Made by a program: the position numbers and the translations under genes. A stretch of 64,000 nucleotides of DNA from Thioalkalivibrio sp. AKL19 (GTDB lineage: Bacteria > Pseudomonadota > Gammaproteobacteria > Ectothiorhodospirales > Ectothiorhodospiraceae). The notes under the pieces were generated by a model, which made no database searches, was not told the origin of the DNA, and saw nothing but the letters and a program-made list of their open reading frames with translations. The first letter of the stretch is position 1. Every line of letters begins with the position of its first letter. This document shows, one piece after another, positions 1-10,891 of the stretch. Location: contig NZ_ATUK01000011.1 in assembly GCF_000420165.1 (NCBI RefSeq), positions 124,001-188,000 of the forward strand. Direction: 5' to 3'.

Positions 1-472
1 TCCAGTAATGCCGGTGCTGCCACATCACCACCGGATCCTTCGCCAGGTCCTTCACCCGCGAATAGTCGGGCTCGCTGGTGGGCCAGTTGCGCAGCATCCA
101 GCCCATGTGGGCGTGCCAGAAACCGCGTTTGATGGAGTGTGGATCACGCGCCACGTCATCCACGTAGCGATGATGAACACGATGCCGCGCGCCCCAGTTG
201 TAGATGCTGTTCTGCAATGCCAGGGCACCGCTCAGCGCCAGCAGAACGCGAAAGGGCCCCCGCGCCTTGAAGGTGCGGTGCGCCCAGAGCCGGTGATAAC
301 CCACCGTGATGCCCAGCCCGCTCAGCACCAGGAGCAGGCCAAAAAACAGCCAGGCCGCGCCGCTGAAACCCTGGGTGAGCCACCACCACGGCACCAGCGT
401 GACCGCGGCCAGGTTGGTCAGTACAAAGAAAACTGCCGGGGTCCAGGCAATCGGAGGGGAACGTTCGGACAT
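1..472 (-). CDS. Fatty acid desaturase (delta-9 type), 3' part missing at window edge
   Basis: Membrane fatty acid desaturase of the acyl-CoA/acyl-lipid delta-9 family, which introduces a cis double bond into saturated acyl chains using a di-iron centre. Only the first 157 codons are in the window. The protein starts MSERSPPIAWTP, has two hydrophobic stretches (about residues 12-60), then the first histidine box HRLWAH in GYHRLWAHRTFKA and the second box HRVHH in GARHRVHHRYVD. The order and spacing of these boxes are diagnostic. The third box (HNxHH) lies beyond position 1. The ATG at 472 is the first start in frame; its upstream Shine-Dalgarno match is weak. The gene stands alone here, so operon context cannot be judged. 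Confidence 0.9.
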   Translation of the reverse strand, partial: MSERSPPIAWTPAVFFVLTNLAAVTLVPWWWLTQGFSGAAWLFFGLLLVLSGLGITVGYHRLWAHRTFKARGPFRVLLALSGALALQNSIYNWGARHRVHHRYVDDVARDPHSIKRGFWHAHMGWMLRNWPTSEPDYSRVKDLAKDPVVMWQHRHYW

Positions 473-942
473 GGTGGAGACCTGCAGGCGACCGGGGCGA
501 GCGAAGATGCTCACCTATTCATAGTAGATGAGACCGCGACCGGCGAGTAAAAGTGCCCTCGTTCCGGACGGGCGGGCCCGGAGCGTTGCCGATGACAGTG
601 CTTCCCCCGGAGGCGCCGCTCCGCGTCGGGCCTTTCCTGGCACGCCGGGCCCCAATGTATGATGCGGTTCCAGGGAAACACTGATGCATGCCCAAACTCG
701 CGTTTGCGCCCCAGGTTCCCCGGTCCTGCGTTGCGGCTCCCTTGTGCAGCGTGCTGCAGGGCGGTCGCCGCGCCTTGTTCGCATGCAAGAGCGCCTCGAG
801 CGCGAGCGTGGACATGCATCAGGGTTTCCCGAGTCTGAACGGGTGTGCCGGGCTGTCCCGCTACGGCCCCCTCGGGACTCTTCACGACGTTCCGTCACCG
901 ACGACGGCCCGTTTTCCGTACAACGATCAAAGGGAGTGATTG
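473..942. other. Intergenic stretch holding a MITE-like element
   Basis: No credible gene. The open frames on both strands here run through a repeated element (673-830) and match no family I know. The rest is unremarkable high-GC spacer between the divergent desaturase and EamA genes. Confidence 0.7.
673..830. mobile_element. MITE-like element, copy 1 (158 bp, terminal inverted repeats)
   Basis: The ends are inverted copies of each other: 673-702 and the reverse complement of 801-830 agree at about 26 of 30 positions, both beginning GGGAAAC and ending CTCGCG. The interior (about 711-800) shares long matches with the element at 21939-22221, such as the segment around CTTGTTCGCATGCAAGAGCG. It carries no transposase gene, so if mobile it would need help in trans. 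I see no clear target-site duplication. It lies between the divergent desaturase and EamA genes. Confidence 0.7.
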
Positions 943-1845
943 ATGGGCCTGGGTGTGGGACTCGTGGTGCTGGCGGCCTTCTTCTGGGGGCTGTCCGGCG
1001 GGATCGGCGGCATCCTGATGGCCGAGGGCTGGGATGCCTTCGTCGTCTCCTTCTACCGTGGCGCCATCGGCCTGGTGTTCGTGCTCGCGTGGCTGGCCTG
1101 GCGGCCGGGCGGCAGCGGGCTCGGCAGTCCCAAGCTCTGGTTCTGGTCCGCGGTGGCCGGCCTGGGCGTGGCGGGCAACTTCGCGTTCTACTTCGTGAGT
1201 ATCGCGAACGGCAGCGTCGCCGTCGCCGCCACGCTGATGTACACCGCCCCAGTGTTTGTCTACCTCGTGTCCTTCGCCCTGAAGCTGGAAAGCCCCACCA
1301 CGCTCAAGCTGGTGGCGATCGCGCTGGTGATGGTCGGTATCGTGATGCTCACCCAGATCTACGACACCGGCGCGGGCGGCGTGACCCTCATTGGCGCTGG
1401 TGCGGGCCTGCTGGCAGGACTGTCCTACGCCATCTTCATCTTCGGCTTCAAGTACGCCGGTTCGCACGGCAGCCCGCAGGCGGTGCTTTCGATCGCCTTC
1501 GGCGTGCTCGTTTTGCTCCTGATGCTGCCGGGGGACAACACCCAGATGGTGTCCGTACTGACGACCACGGACTGGCCGCTGTTCCTGGCCCTGGGCGTAT
1601 TCGGGGCCGGCCTGTCGTTCGCCTTCTACATCAACGGGCTCCGGACCACGGCACCGGCCGTCGCCTCCATCGTCGCGATGATCGAACCGGTTACCGCCAC
1701 GCTGTTCGGTGTTGCGATCCTGCACGAAAGCCTGGCGCTCGTGCAGATCATCGGCATGGCCCTGATCCTGGTCACCGTCACCGCGCTGAGCGTCAAGTCC
1801 CGCGCCACCCCGCCCATTCCCGAGCGGGAGCGAGATGCCGAGTGA
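943..1845 (+). CDS. EamA/DMT family transporter
   Basis: Ten-helix inner-membrane transporter of the drug/metabolite superfamily, usually exporting amino acids or small metabolites; the substrate is unknown. The 300-residue protein is almost wholly hydrophobic and has the two-repeat layout of the family: the first EamA half starts at GLGVGLVVLAAFFWGLSGG, the second around residue 150 (AGLLAGLSYAIFIFGF). It ends with the typical EPVTATLFGVAILHE helix and a short charged tail. The ATG at 943 is preceded by AGGGAG at a good distance; a TTG directly before it (940) is less likely. It appears monocistronic. Confidence 0.9.
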   Translation: MGLGVGLVVLAAFFWGLSGGIGGILMAEGWDAFVVSFYRGAIGLVFVLAWLAWRPGGSGLGSPKLWFWSAVAGLGVAGNFAFYFVSIANGSVAVAATLMYTAPVFVYLVSFALKLESPTTLKLVAIALVMVGIVMLTQIYDTGAGGVTLIGAGAGLLAGLSYAIFIFGFKYAGSHGSPQAVLSIAFGVLVLLLMLPGDNTQMVSVLTTTDWPLFLALGVFGAGLSFAFYINGLRTTAPAVASIVAMIEPVTATLFGVAILHESLALVQIIGMALILVTVTALSVKSRATPPIPERERDAE

Positions 1846-1871
1846 GCCCATTACAAGGCTCGAAATGGGCT
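1845..1871 (+). terminator. Possible hairpin terminator after EamA gene
   Basis: AGCCCATT and AATGGGCT form an 8-bp stem right at the stop codon of the transporter gene. There is no T-run after it, so termination is uncertain. Confidence 0.3.
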
Positions 1872-2104
1872 TCCGGGGTTCCCGCAGGCGGCGCATCACC
1901 CCCCCAAGCCCTGACCGATGGACCGGCCGGCCGCGCAGGTTCTCGGCGTCAGGCTCGGTCTTCGTCGCCTTCGATCGACCGCGGCCAATAGCTCGGTTTG
2001 ATGCCGAGAACCTGCCCCCCTTCCTGCGCTGGGTTGCGAAGTCGGTGATGCAATGCACCATCATGGGGCGGTCGGCATTGTCTTCTCGGCACCCGCATGC
2101 CTAA

Positions 2105-3487
<1,383 letters not shown>

Positions 3488-3606
3488 GCCTATCCCCCGG
3501 GGTCCCAACGCAAATGTTCGAGTTGCGTTTCCTTAAGCCTCTTGACCGTTAGGATGACGGCAGAGGTACAGGGTACGGCCTGAACCTCAATTCGCGTGGG
3601 GGGCGA

Positions 3607-4626
3607 TTACCGAAACGTTCCGCTCGCGCCTTCGCCGTCAGAATCCTTGTCGGTGGCCTTCAGCATGGCGCGAATGCGGTCGATGTGGACTTGAGAATCC
3701 CGAGCCCGCTGGGAGACCGACGAGACGCCTGTTTTACTTTCATTCTTGCTCATGGTGACCAGCAGATTCTGGCGCTCTTCGAACATTCTCAGCGCTACCC
3801 AGAGCGTTTCCTCAATCTTTGCATTCTGTTGTGTTAGAAGCACCGAGGAGGTAAACGCGTGGCCCGTATGACAGCGATACCGTAGAATGCTCCCTTCCTC
3901 AATTTGCCATAACACCCCACCACAGTCCGGGCAGTTGTACGGCACCTGATCGCCGAGCGCCTCGACCGAAGGCAAATCGCTCAGCACCCGCTCCGCGATC
4001 TTGGCCTCGATCATGATGTCTTCCGGAACCGGCCCGCTCTCCGGTAGCTGTCTCCGCAAAAGGTCGGATAGCAGCGCCCCCATGCCGGCGATCGGCACGC
4101 AATGATCGGCCCCAACATTCGCGATGACCGATTGTGGCATGTCCGGATAAGCCGCATCCGCGGGGTCTTGTGCAATGCAGACGCCGCCGCATTTCTTGAT
4201 GGCCATCATGCCGCTGGTGCCGTCATCCAGGTATCCCGTCAGGATGACGCCTATGACTCGGTTGCCATAGGCCACGGCCGCGGAACGAAACAGTGGATCA
4301 ATAGCGGGCCGGGAACGGTTCTCCCTGGCACCTTTGGTAATGAGGATCTTTCCCTTCGCGATCAGCATGTGCTGATCGGATGGCGCCAGATAAATAGAGC
4401 CGTTCTCGAACGTCTGCTGATGGCGCGCCTGTACGCAGGTCAGAACGCCGCTCTCGTTCAAGGCCTTGACCAGCGCCTGACCGGTATTGTCCGCGCTCAT
4501 GTGATTGACGATAAAAACGGGCGCTGGAAGATCCTTCGGGAACTGTGCGACGAGCTTCGTCAATGCGTCCATGCCCCCGGCGGAGGCGCCAATAACAATG
4601 ACCATCGAACGGCTGTTTTCCGTCAT
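3607..4626 (-). CDS. Stand-alone CheB-type protein-glutamate methylesterase with zinc-ribbon-like tail
   Basis: Chemotaxis methylesterase domain without a receiver domain (339 aa). The catalytic triad is visible: Ser15 in GASAGG, His42 in VNHMS and Asp135 in LTGYLDDGT. About residues 220-265 hold a CPDCGG...CHTGHAF cysteine/histidine cluster that looks like a small metal-binding ribbon, typical of solo CheB-like proteins rather than classical CheB. The C-terminal part is helical. The start at ATG 4626 follows GGGA at 6 nt; a TTG 15 nt upstream would bury that site. No other chemotaxis gene is nearby, so the target may not be a chemoreceptor. It lies between gdhA and a partial gdhA copy. Confidence 0.85.
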   Translation of the reverse strand: MTENSRSMVIVIGASAGGMDALTKLVAQFPKDLPAPVFIVNHMSADNTGQALVKALNESGVLTCVQARHQQTFENGSIYLAPSDQHMLIAKGKILITKGARENRSRPAIDPLFRSAAVAYGNRVIGVILTGYLDDGTSGMMAIKKCGGVCIAQDPADAAYPDMPQSVIANVGADHCVPIAGMGALLSDLLRRQLPESGPVPEDIMIEAKIAERVLSDLPSVEALGDQVPYNCPDCGGVLWQIEEGSILRYRCHTGHAFTSSVLLTQQNAKIEETLWVALRMFEERQNLLVTMSKNESKTGVSSVSQRARDSQVHIDRIRAMLKATDKDSDGEGASGTFR

Positions 4627-5326
<700 letters not shown>

Positions 5327-7081
5327 TCAGTCAGGCGGCCACCCCGACCAGGTCGTGAAGTCGGCCGCCGCCATGGGCTTCGCGTAGTAATAGCCCTGGG
5401 CGAAGCGGTAGTTGTGTGAGCGCAGGAAGGCCACGTGCACCGCGTTCTCCACGCCCTCGCCGAGGGCGTGGATGTGAAGGTGGCTGCTCAATTGCGACAG
5501 GCTTGCCACGACACCCGCCCCGCGCCCATCCGGTGTCTGCGAGACAAAACTCCGGTCGACCTTGATGATGCTGAACGGCATGTCGATCAGCCGCCTCAGC
5601 GACGAATAACCCGTGCCGAAGTCGTCCAGGGCGAGGGGAAAGCCCGCGGCCGCGAGCGCGTCGATGGCGTGGATCACTTCGTCCAGGCCGTGTTCCAGCG
5701 CACTCTCGGTAATTTCCAGTTTCACGTGCGCTGGCAAGACGCCCACTTCCCGCGCGATGGCGCTGAAGTGGGCGGCGATGTCCGGATCCCGCAGCTGGGC
5801 CGGGGCGACGTTAACGGACACCCAGAATGCCGTGTTGCCCGGGTGCGCCTGCCAGCGATGCAGCTGGCGGCAGGCCTCCTCGAAGACCTGGGTACCGAGA
5901 CGACCCATCAGCCCCAGCTCTTCGGCAAGGGGGATGAAGTGATCCGGCCCGATGGGGGCCTGGCCGTCCGGCTGGGGCCAGCGTGCCAGGGCCTCGGCCC
6001 CCACCACCTCGCCGCTGGCCAAATCCACAATCGGTTGGTAGTGCAGCACCAGTTCCCGCTCGGTGACGGCACGCTGCAGCTTGCTCTCGAACTTGATCTG
6101 CTGGCGTTGTGCCGGCTTGATCGTGTGATCCGCCCAGCGCACGAGCTCCGTGTCGCTGTTGGCCCCGCGTTGCGTGACCTCCTCCGCGCGGAGCACGAGT
6201 TCCTGTGCGTCGCGGCTGTCGGGCGGCGCGCGGGCGACCCCCGCGTAAACCTGGACCTGGAGCGTGTCACCGGCGACCTCGAAGCCCGCTTCCGTCACGG
6301 CGGCGACCAGCGCATGGGCCCGTGCCATCAGGTGACGATCCGCGTCGTCGGCCACATCGGTAGCCGCCGAGATGAGGATCGCGAAGGTGTGCTCGTGGGA
6401 GCGCGCAAGGGATTCGTTGGCCTCGAGCCGGCTACCGAGGCGCTCGCCGATATCGCTCAAGAGCTGATCGATGGCCTCGATGCCGTAGGCCTGGTCGACG
6501 CGGCTCAGGCGTCTGAAGCGCAATGACACGATCCCCGTCACCGAATGCGCGGCTTCCGCCTCGTCAATGAGGCGCTGGAGCCGCAACAACATGCCCCGGT
6601 GGTTCAGGGCGCCGGTGATCGGGTCGTGGTTGGTTCCGGCCGCGTGCAGGAAGGCGCTCAATCGCCGGGTCTGGATGGTCAGGCTATCCTGAGGCGGGCG
6701 CCGTTCCGAGACCTCTCGCTGCACGGAAAAGAAATACTCGATCCCTTCGCCTTCCGGGCGCAAGGGCGTGATGGTCCACTCGACCTGGTATGGCGTGCCG
6801 TCCTTGCGGTAATGCCAGGTGCACCCCTCGAAGGAATCGCCAGCGCGCAAGTTTGCCTTGAGCCGCTCCAGGACCGAACGTTCGGTCGCCTCCCCCTGCA
6901 GGATGCGGGGAGAGGCGCCGAGGACCTCTTCGCGCGTATAGCCCGTCATGCGCTCGAAGGCATCATTGACGTAAACGAATGTCGGCCCGGGCGGGTCCAG
7001 CTCGGCGGTGGTGATGACCACCGCGTAATCGGTCTGCCCAATGATCGCTTCCAGGATGCTGGGTTTGTCACCCGATTCCAT
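5327..7081 (-). CDS. PAS-GGDEF(degenerate)-EAL protein, probable c-di-GMP phosphodiesterase
   Basis: Cytoplasmic signalling protein of 584 aa. An N-terminal PAS domain (about 10-125) contains NDAFERMTGYTREEVLGASP; it resembles LOV domains but lacks the flavin-binding cysteine. A GGDEF-like domain (about 150-315) has SHEHTF (228-233) where GGDEF should be, so cyclase activity is unlikely. The EAL domain (about 330-580) keeps its key motifs: EAL at 363-365, LEITES, DDFGTGYSS at 486-494, KVDRSF and GEGVE. Expected activity is therefore c-di-GMP hydrolysis. Start ATG 7081 is supported by GAGGGGGG just upstream. It may connect to the PilZ protein at 47.2 kb, but only as part of the general c-di-GMP network. 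Confidence 0.9.
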   Translation of the reverse strand: MESGDKPSILEAIIGQTDYAVVITTAELDPPGPTFVYVNDAFERMTGYTREEVLGASPRILQGEATERSVLERLKANLRAGDSFEGCTWHYRKDGTPYQVEWTITPLRPEGEGIEYFFSVQREVSERRPPQDSLTIQTRRLSAFLHAAGTNHDPITGALNHRGMLLRLQRLIDEAEAAHSVTGIVSLRFRRLSRVDQAYGIEAIDQLLSDIGERLGSRLEANESLARSHEHTFAILISAATDVADDADRHLMARAHALVAAVTEAGFEVAGDTLQVQVYAGVARAPPDSRDAQELVLRAEEVTQRGANSDTELVRWADHTIKPAQRQQIKFESKLQRAVTERELVLHYQPIVDLASGEVVGAEALARWPQPDGQAPIGPDHFIPLAEELGLMGRLGTQVFEEACRQLHRWQAHPGNTAFWVSVNVAPAQLRDPDIAAHFSAIAREVGVLPAHVKLEITESALEHGLDEVIHAIDALAAAGFPLALDDFGTGYSSLRRLIDMPFSIIKVDRSFVSQTPDGRGAGVVASLSQLSSHLHIHALGEGVENAVHVAFLRSHNYRFAQGYYYAKPMAAADFTTWSGWPPD

Positions 7082-7562
7082 TCGTTCCCCCCTCAAGGTA
7101 ACGGTGGTCGTACAAGGGGGCCGATGCACCCGCACACAAAAAAGCACATCAACTCATTCTCCTTATAGCAGAGTGGGTACAACGGCGACCCTTGTCCAAT
7201 ATTCGCTACAGGTGACCCGCGGGCCGGACCCGTGGGAGCCGTACCCGGGTCCGAATACCTCCGCCCATGGGGCCTGCCTTCCGCTTGCCAGACCTCGGCA
7301 GTGGCAAAAAGGCAAGGTATGACCCCGGGACCTTTCCGGGACCTTTCGGCTGGAGGTTTCGGGGTCACCCAGTCGTCCGATCCCGCTTGTGTTCAAGAAA
7401 GGTCCGAAAATCAACGCCAACGGGTGTTGTCGGTATCGCGTTAACATTAAATCCGCTTGTTGCTCACCGATCCGGATGGGTGAACAACAAGTGTGCGCCC
7501 TTTCCCGTAACACCTGCGGGGCCGCGGAAGGGGGCGGCAATCTGGCGTTGGGCTGAGCCGAT
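7082..7562. other. Gene-free stretch between EAL protein and hydrogenase protease
   Basis: No gene is supported. The stretch contains an AT-rich patch (7435-7452) and a striking 36-bp palindrome listed separately. Short open frames overlap in all directions without family matches. Confidence 0.6.
7456..7491. repeat. 36-bp near-perfect palindrome
   Basis: CTTGTTGCTCACC (456-468 of the 7 kb block) is matched by GGGTGAACAACAAG (7478-7491), and the centre ATCCGGAT is itself palindromic. Only two position pairs fail to match. It lies about 70 bp beyond the stop of the minus-strand hydrogenase protease. It could be a terminator hairpin (no T-run seen), or a binding site for a dimeric protein. Confidence 0.6.
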
Positions 7563-8039
7563 TCAGCGAGCCGGGCGGGATCGGGGCACAGCCTCGGCGA
7601 GGTTGTCCGTGATTCGTGTGATGACCCGGGCCAGGGTATCGCGGACCTCTGGCGAGAGGCCGACGCCGTCTTCGAGGCGGGCGGGTTCGATGCCGTGGAC
7701 GATGAGGGTGTCCGGGAGTTCGCCGAGGGAACGGGCGAGTTCGACGGCCTCGGCGAGGCCGATGCCGTGGGAGGAGTAGCGGGCGCCGCGCGGCAGCGGC
7801 TCGCGGGCGTCCAGGCGGTGGAGGGTGCCGGGGGCGGCGCCGGTGACGATGGCGTCGACCAGGATGACGGGGTCGTGGCCCTGCCACAGCTCCATGAGCT
7901 CGGCGGGCTCGCCGCTGCAGGCGGCGGTTGTGAGGCCCGGGGTACCGGCGAGCGCGGCGACGACGGCGTGGCCGACGCCGTCGTCGCCGCGCCAGGGGTT
8001 ACCGATGCCGATGACGAGAGGGCCCTTGGTGGCAGTCAC
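7563..8039 (-). CDS. NiFe hydrogenase maturation endopeptidase (HycI/HoxW/HyaD family)
   Basis: Protease that removes the C-terminal peptide of the hydrogenase large subunit after nickel insertion. Family signatures are clear in the 158-residue protein: VIGIGNPWRGDDGVG at the N-terminus (with the nickel-sensing Asp), VDAIVTG in the middle, and SSHGIGLAEA. I chose the GTG at 8039 because GGAGG lies 8 nt upstream; a GTG at 8066 would add nine residues with no ribosome site. Its substrate is presumably HydA (8784-10082), whose C-terminus ends a few residues after the metal-binding DPCxxCxxH. It is on the same strand as the hydrogenase operon but separated from it by an opposite-strand toxin-antitoxin pair. 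Confidence 0.92.
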   Translation of the reverse strand: MTATKGPLVIGIGNPWRGDDGVGHAVVAALAGTPGLTTAACSGEPAELMELWQGHDPVILVDAIVTGAAPGTLHRLDAREPLPRGARYSSHGIGLAEAVELARSLGELPDTLIVHGIEPARLEDGVGLSPEVRDTLARVITRITDNLAEAVPRSRPAR

Positions 8040-8186
8040 TGGGAATGCCTCCGTGGGATCGTCCACTGGCGTGAATGGTCGATGACCGTGGCGATTCTCA
8101 TCGGCCGTCTACCCGGGCATGGGGCTGGCTGGAACAGCAACAGGTACAGGCGTAATCTGAAGGGCCACCGTGCCAAGTGGTTAGTG

Positions 8187-8426
8187 ATGGATATGGCGGC
8201 CGTCGACTTTGAAAAAATATTGGACCAGGCTCGTGCGCTCCCGGAATCGGAGCGTGCGCGCTTGGTGCATGACCTGGTGGAAACCCTGGATGGTTCACCG
8301 GACAAGGAGGCCGCCTCGGCATGGGAGCAGGAGATTTCCCGCCGCCTTGCAGAGGTCGAGAGCGGGGATGAGAGGACCCTCTCGCGTGAGGAATTGAATC
8401 GGCGTTTGCGGGACCGCACTGGATGA
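8187..8426 (+). CDS. Addiction-module antitoxin-like protein (TIGR02574 type)
   Basis: Small acidic protein of 79 aa with the helical layout of the putative addiction module component family: FEKILDQARALPESERARLVHDLVETL and a C-terminal SWEQE-like segment (SAWEQEISRRLAEVESG) that would wrap the toxin. ATG 8187 (MDMAAVDF) and ATG 8193 are both possible; no strong ribosome site marks either. It is followed after 6 nt by a ParE-like toxin frame broken by a stop codon, so it may now be an orphan antitoxin. It runs opposite to the hydrogenase genes on both sides. Confidence 0.8.
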   Translation: MDMAAVDFEKILDQARALPESERARLVHDLVETLDGSPDKEAASAWEQEISRRLAEVESGDERTLSREELNRRLRDRTG

Positions 8427-8432
8427 GCATGG

Positions 8433-8747
8433 ATGCCCACACTGGAGATCGTCTCCGCCGCGGCAGATGAAGCGGAAGCGGCGACGGACTGGTACGAACA
8501 TGAACTGCCCGGGCTCGGGTGGCAGTTTCGCGAGGCGCTGAACGCGGGCCTGGAGCTGCTGTAAGAAGGTTGGGTCTCCGGCAGTCCCATGCCGGGCCGC
8601 CTGGGCCGGAAAGGCGTGCGCCGGCTGGTGTTGCGCCGCTTTCCGTTCGACATCGTCTTCCTTCGCACTTCCCGTCGCATCATCGTTCTGGCATTTGCAC
8701 ATCATGCGCGCCGCCCCGGCTACTGGCGCACTCGACTGCAACGATAG
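8433..8747 (+). pseudogene. RelE/ParE-family toxin interrupted by an in-frame TAA
   Basis: Reading from ATG 8433 (MPTLEIVSAAADEAEAATDW) the frame meets TAA at 8562-8564 after 43 codons. It then continues in the same frame for another 60 codons to TAG at 8745-8747. The second half has the hallmark end of the family: RRLVLRRFPFDIVFLR, IIVLAFAHHARRPGYW. The full frame of about 104 codons matches the family length, so a single nonsense change in the LELL/EGW region appears to have killed the toxin. The 43-residue N-terminal piece would lack the active-site half. A sequencing error at 8562 would restore the gene. Confidence 0.85.
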
Positions 8748-8783
8748 CCATCGTGCTGCTCCTTCGGTTCTCGCAAGCGGGGT

Positions 8784-10082
8784 TCACTTTCGGTCGACGG
8801 TGAGGTCGAGGAAGTGGGTGGCGCAGGAGATGCAGGGGTCGTAGTTGCGGATGGCGACTTCGCAGTGGTGGCGTAGTTCGTCGTCTGGCAGGTCTAGGTG
8901 GGTCTGGACCAGTTCGCGCAGGTCGGCCTCGATGGTGGGCTGGTTGACCGAGGTGGGCGGGACGATCTTGGCGTCGGTGATCAGGCCCGCGTCGTCGATG
9001 CTGTAGCGGTGGTAGCAGATGCCGCGCGGGGCCTCGGTGGCGCCGAAGCCGGTGCCGGCGCGCGGGGTGACCGGCAGCGCGGGTTCGGCCGGTGCGGCGC
9101 GGTAGCCGTCGACCAGGCGCAGGGCCTCCTCGAAGGCGAGTACGATCTCGATCATGCGAACCTGGATACTGCGAAACGGGTTGCGGCAGGCGATGCCCAG
9201 GCCGGCGCGCTCGGCCAGCTCGGCGGCGCGCGGGGTGAGGTGTTCGCGGTTCAGGGCGAAGCGCGCCAGCGGGCCCATGAACACCGGTTCGCCGGAGTCC
9301 GAGCGGTGGCTGTGCAGGGCGTTGGAGTGGGCGACGTGTTCCTCGGTGAAGATGTCGTCGTAGTCGCGGATGGCCGCGTCCAGGCCGCTGCTGGAGCCGA
9401 GGCGCCCGTGGGTGATCGGGTATTCGTCCGGGTGGACGAGCGACACGAACTCGTAGTCGCGTTCGAGGTTCGGGTAGTCGAGGGTGGCGAGGAATTCGGC
9501 GACCTCGCAGGAGGCCTCCAGGCCCCAGGACAGGTCCTCGCCCAGCCCCGCGACCTCGGCCGGCGACGGCGCGCGGTAGAAGCCGCCGACGCGCAGGTTC
9601 ACCGGGTGGATCTCGCGCCCGCCCAGCAGGCGCAGGATGGCGTTGCCGATCTTCTTGATGCGCAGGCCGTTGCGCACCATATCCGGGTGGTCCTTCGCGG
9701 CGGTGACCGCATCCGGATAGCCGAGGAAGTCCGGCAGGTGGAGCATGAATACATGCAGGGCGTGGCTCTCGATCCACTCGCCGCAGTAGGCCAGCCGCCG
9801 CAGGTCCTGCAGCACGCCGTCCACGGTGATGCCACAGATGTCCTCCATCGCCAGCGAGGCCCCCATCTGGTAGGCGATCGGGCAGATGCCGCAGATGCGC
9901 GCGGTGATGTCCGGGGCCTCGCGGAAGTCGCGCCCGCGCAGGAAGCCCTCGAAGAAGCGCGGCGCCTCGAAGATCGACAGCTTCACCTCCTCCACGCGGT
10001 CGCCCTCAGTGCGCACGTACATCGCGCCCTCGCCCTCCACGCGGGCGAGGTAGTCGACTTCGATGGTGCGGGTCTCGCTCAT
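8784..10082 (-). CDS. hydA: Group 3b NiFe hydrogenase large (alpha) subunit
   Basis: Catalytic subunit of a cytoplasmic bidirectional NADP(H)-linked hydrogenase (sulfhydrogenase type), 432 aa. Nickel ligands are seen as RICGICP (Cys64, Cys67) and the C-terminal DPCISCATH (Cys417, Cys420). The sequence ends FLDLTVDRK after that histidine, a short tail expected to be cut off by the maturation protease at 7563-8039. The start ATG overlaps the stop of the delta-subunit gene in a TCAT (ATGA) arrangement, indicating translational coupling. Subunit order B-G-D-A is the Pyrococcus-type sulfhydrogenase order. Role: H2 evolution to dispose of reductant, or H2 uptake to NADP; direction cannot be read from sequence. 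Confidence 0.95.
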   Translation of the reverse strand: MSETRTIEVDYLARVEGEGAMYVRTEGDRVEEVKLSIFEAPRFFEGFLRGRDFREAPDITARICGICPIAYQMGASLAMEDICGITVDGVLQDLRRLAYCGEWIESHALHVFMLHLPDFLGYPDAVTAAKDHPDMVRNGLRIKKIGNAILRLLGGREIHPVNLRVGGFYRAPSPAEVAGLGEDLSWGLEASCEVAEFLATLDYPNLERDYEFVSLVHPDEYPITHGRLGSSSGLDAAIRDYDDIFTEEHVAHSNALHSHRSDSGEPVFMGPLARFALNREHLTPRAAELAERAGLGIACRNPFRSIQVRMIEIVLAFEEALRLVDGYRAAPAEPALPVTPRAGTGFGATEAPRGICYHRYSIDDAGLITDAKIVPPTSVNQPTIEADLRELVQTHLDLPDDELRHHCEVAIRNYDPCISCATHFLDLTVDRK

Positions 10083-10891
10083 GGCCGGTTTCCTGATTCT
10101 TCGGGCGGTGCCGCGCCGCTCTCCTGACGTTCGCTCTCCTCGCGGAAGGCGTCGGCGCCGGCGTTGAAGGTGCGGTAGAAGCGCACGCGCGTGGCGCGAT
10201 CCATCCCCAGGGTCTCCAGCGGGCCGGACAGGCCCGGCGCGTTGGGCGTCTCCTTGGGCCCGAAGCAGCCATAGCAGCCGCGGTTGCAACCAGGGCACAA
10301 CGCGCCGCAGCCGGCGTGGGTGACCGGGCCGAGACAGGGCGTGCCGTGGGCGACCATCACGCAGACCTGTCCCGCCCGCTTGCACTCCTCGCAGACGCTG
10401 GCGCTGGAGACCTGCGGGCGCCGACCGTAGAGGAAGGCGCTGATGACCTCCAGCAACTGGTACTTGTCGATCGGGCAGCCGCGCAGCTCGAAGTCCACCG
10501 GCACGTGCTGGCTGATGGCATCCGAGGTGGCCAGGGTCTCGATGTATTCCGGGTGGGCGTAGACCTGGCGGGTGAATGCCTCGACATCCGCGAAGTTGCG
10601 CAGGGCCTGGATGCCGCCGGTGGTCGCGCAGGCGCCGATGGTCACGAGGAACTTCGATGCGCGGCGGATCTCGCGGATCTCCTCCGCCGCCTGTGGCGTG
10701 GTGATCGAGCCCTCCACCAGTGTCAGGTCCCACGGCCCGTCGATGCGGGTGCGCGTGGCCTCGGGGAAGTGCGCGATCCGGATGCGGTCGGTGACCGCCA
10801 GGAGCTCGTCCTCGCAGTCCAGCAGGCTGAGCTGGCAGCCGTCGCAGGAGGCGAACTTGAACACCGCGAGGGTAGGCTTTTCCCGACTCAT
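10079..10891 (-). CDS. hydD: Group 3b hydrogenase small (delta) subunit
   Basis: Iron-sulfur electron-transfer subunit of the hydrogenase (270 aa). The proximal-cluster motif [13 protein letters not shown] is at the N-terminus (Cys16, Cys19), followed by [15 protein letters not shown] and a cysteine-rich C-terminal part ([22 protein letters not shown]). It has no signal peptide, consistent with a cytoplasmic group 3 enzyme. The start ATG 10891 (MSREKPTL) overlaps the upstream gene's stop by four bases, and its own stop overlaps hydA the same way. Confidence 0.94.
   Translation of the reverse strand: MSREKPTLAVFKFASCDGCQLSLLDCEDELLAVTDRIRIAHFPEATRTRIDGPWDLTLVEGSITTPQAAEEIREIRRASKFLVTIGACATTGGIQALRNFADVEAFTRQVYAHPEYIETLATSDAISQHVPVDFELRGCPIDKYQLLEVISAFLYGRRPQVSSASVCEECKRAGQVCVMVAHGTPCLGPVTHAGCGALCPGCNRGCYGCFGPKETPNAPGLSGPLETLGMDRATRVRFYRTFNAGADAFREESERQESGAAPPEESGNRP

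Noticed and set aside
515-898. Arg-rich open frames upstream of the EamA gene
   Set aside because: They cross the MITE-like element, and similar frames appear at the other copies for the same reason.
8562-8564. Programmed readthrough or selenocysteine at the toxin stop
   Set aside because: The stop is TAA, not TGA, and no recoding signal is visible; simple nonsense inactivation is more likely.
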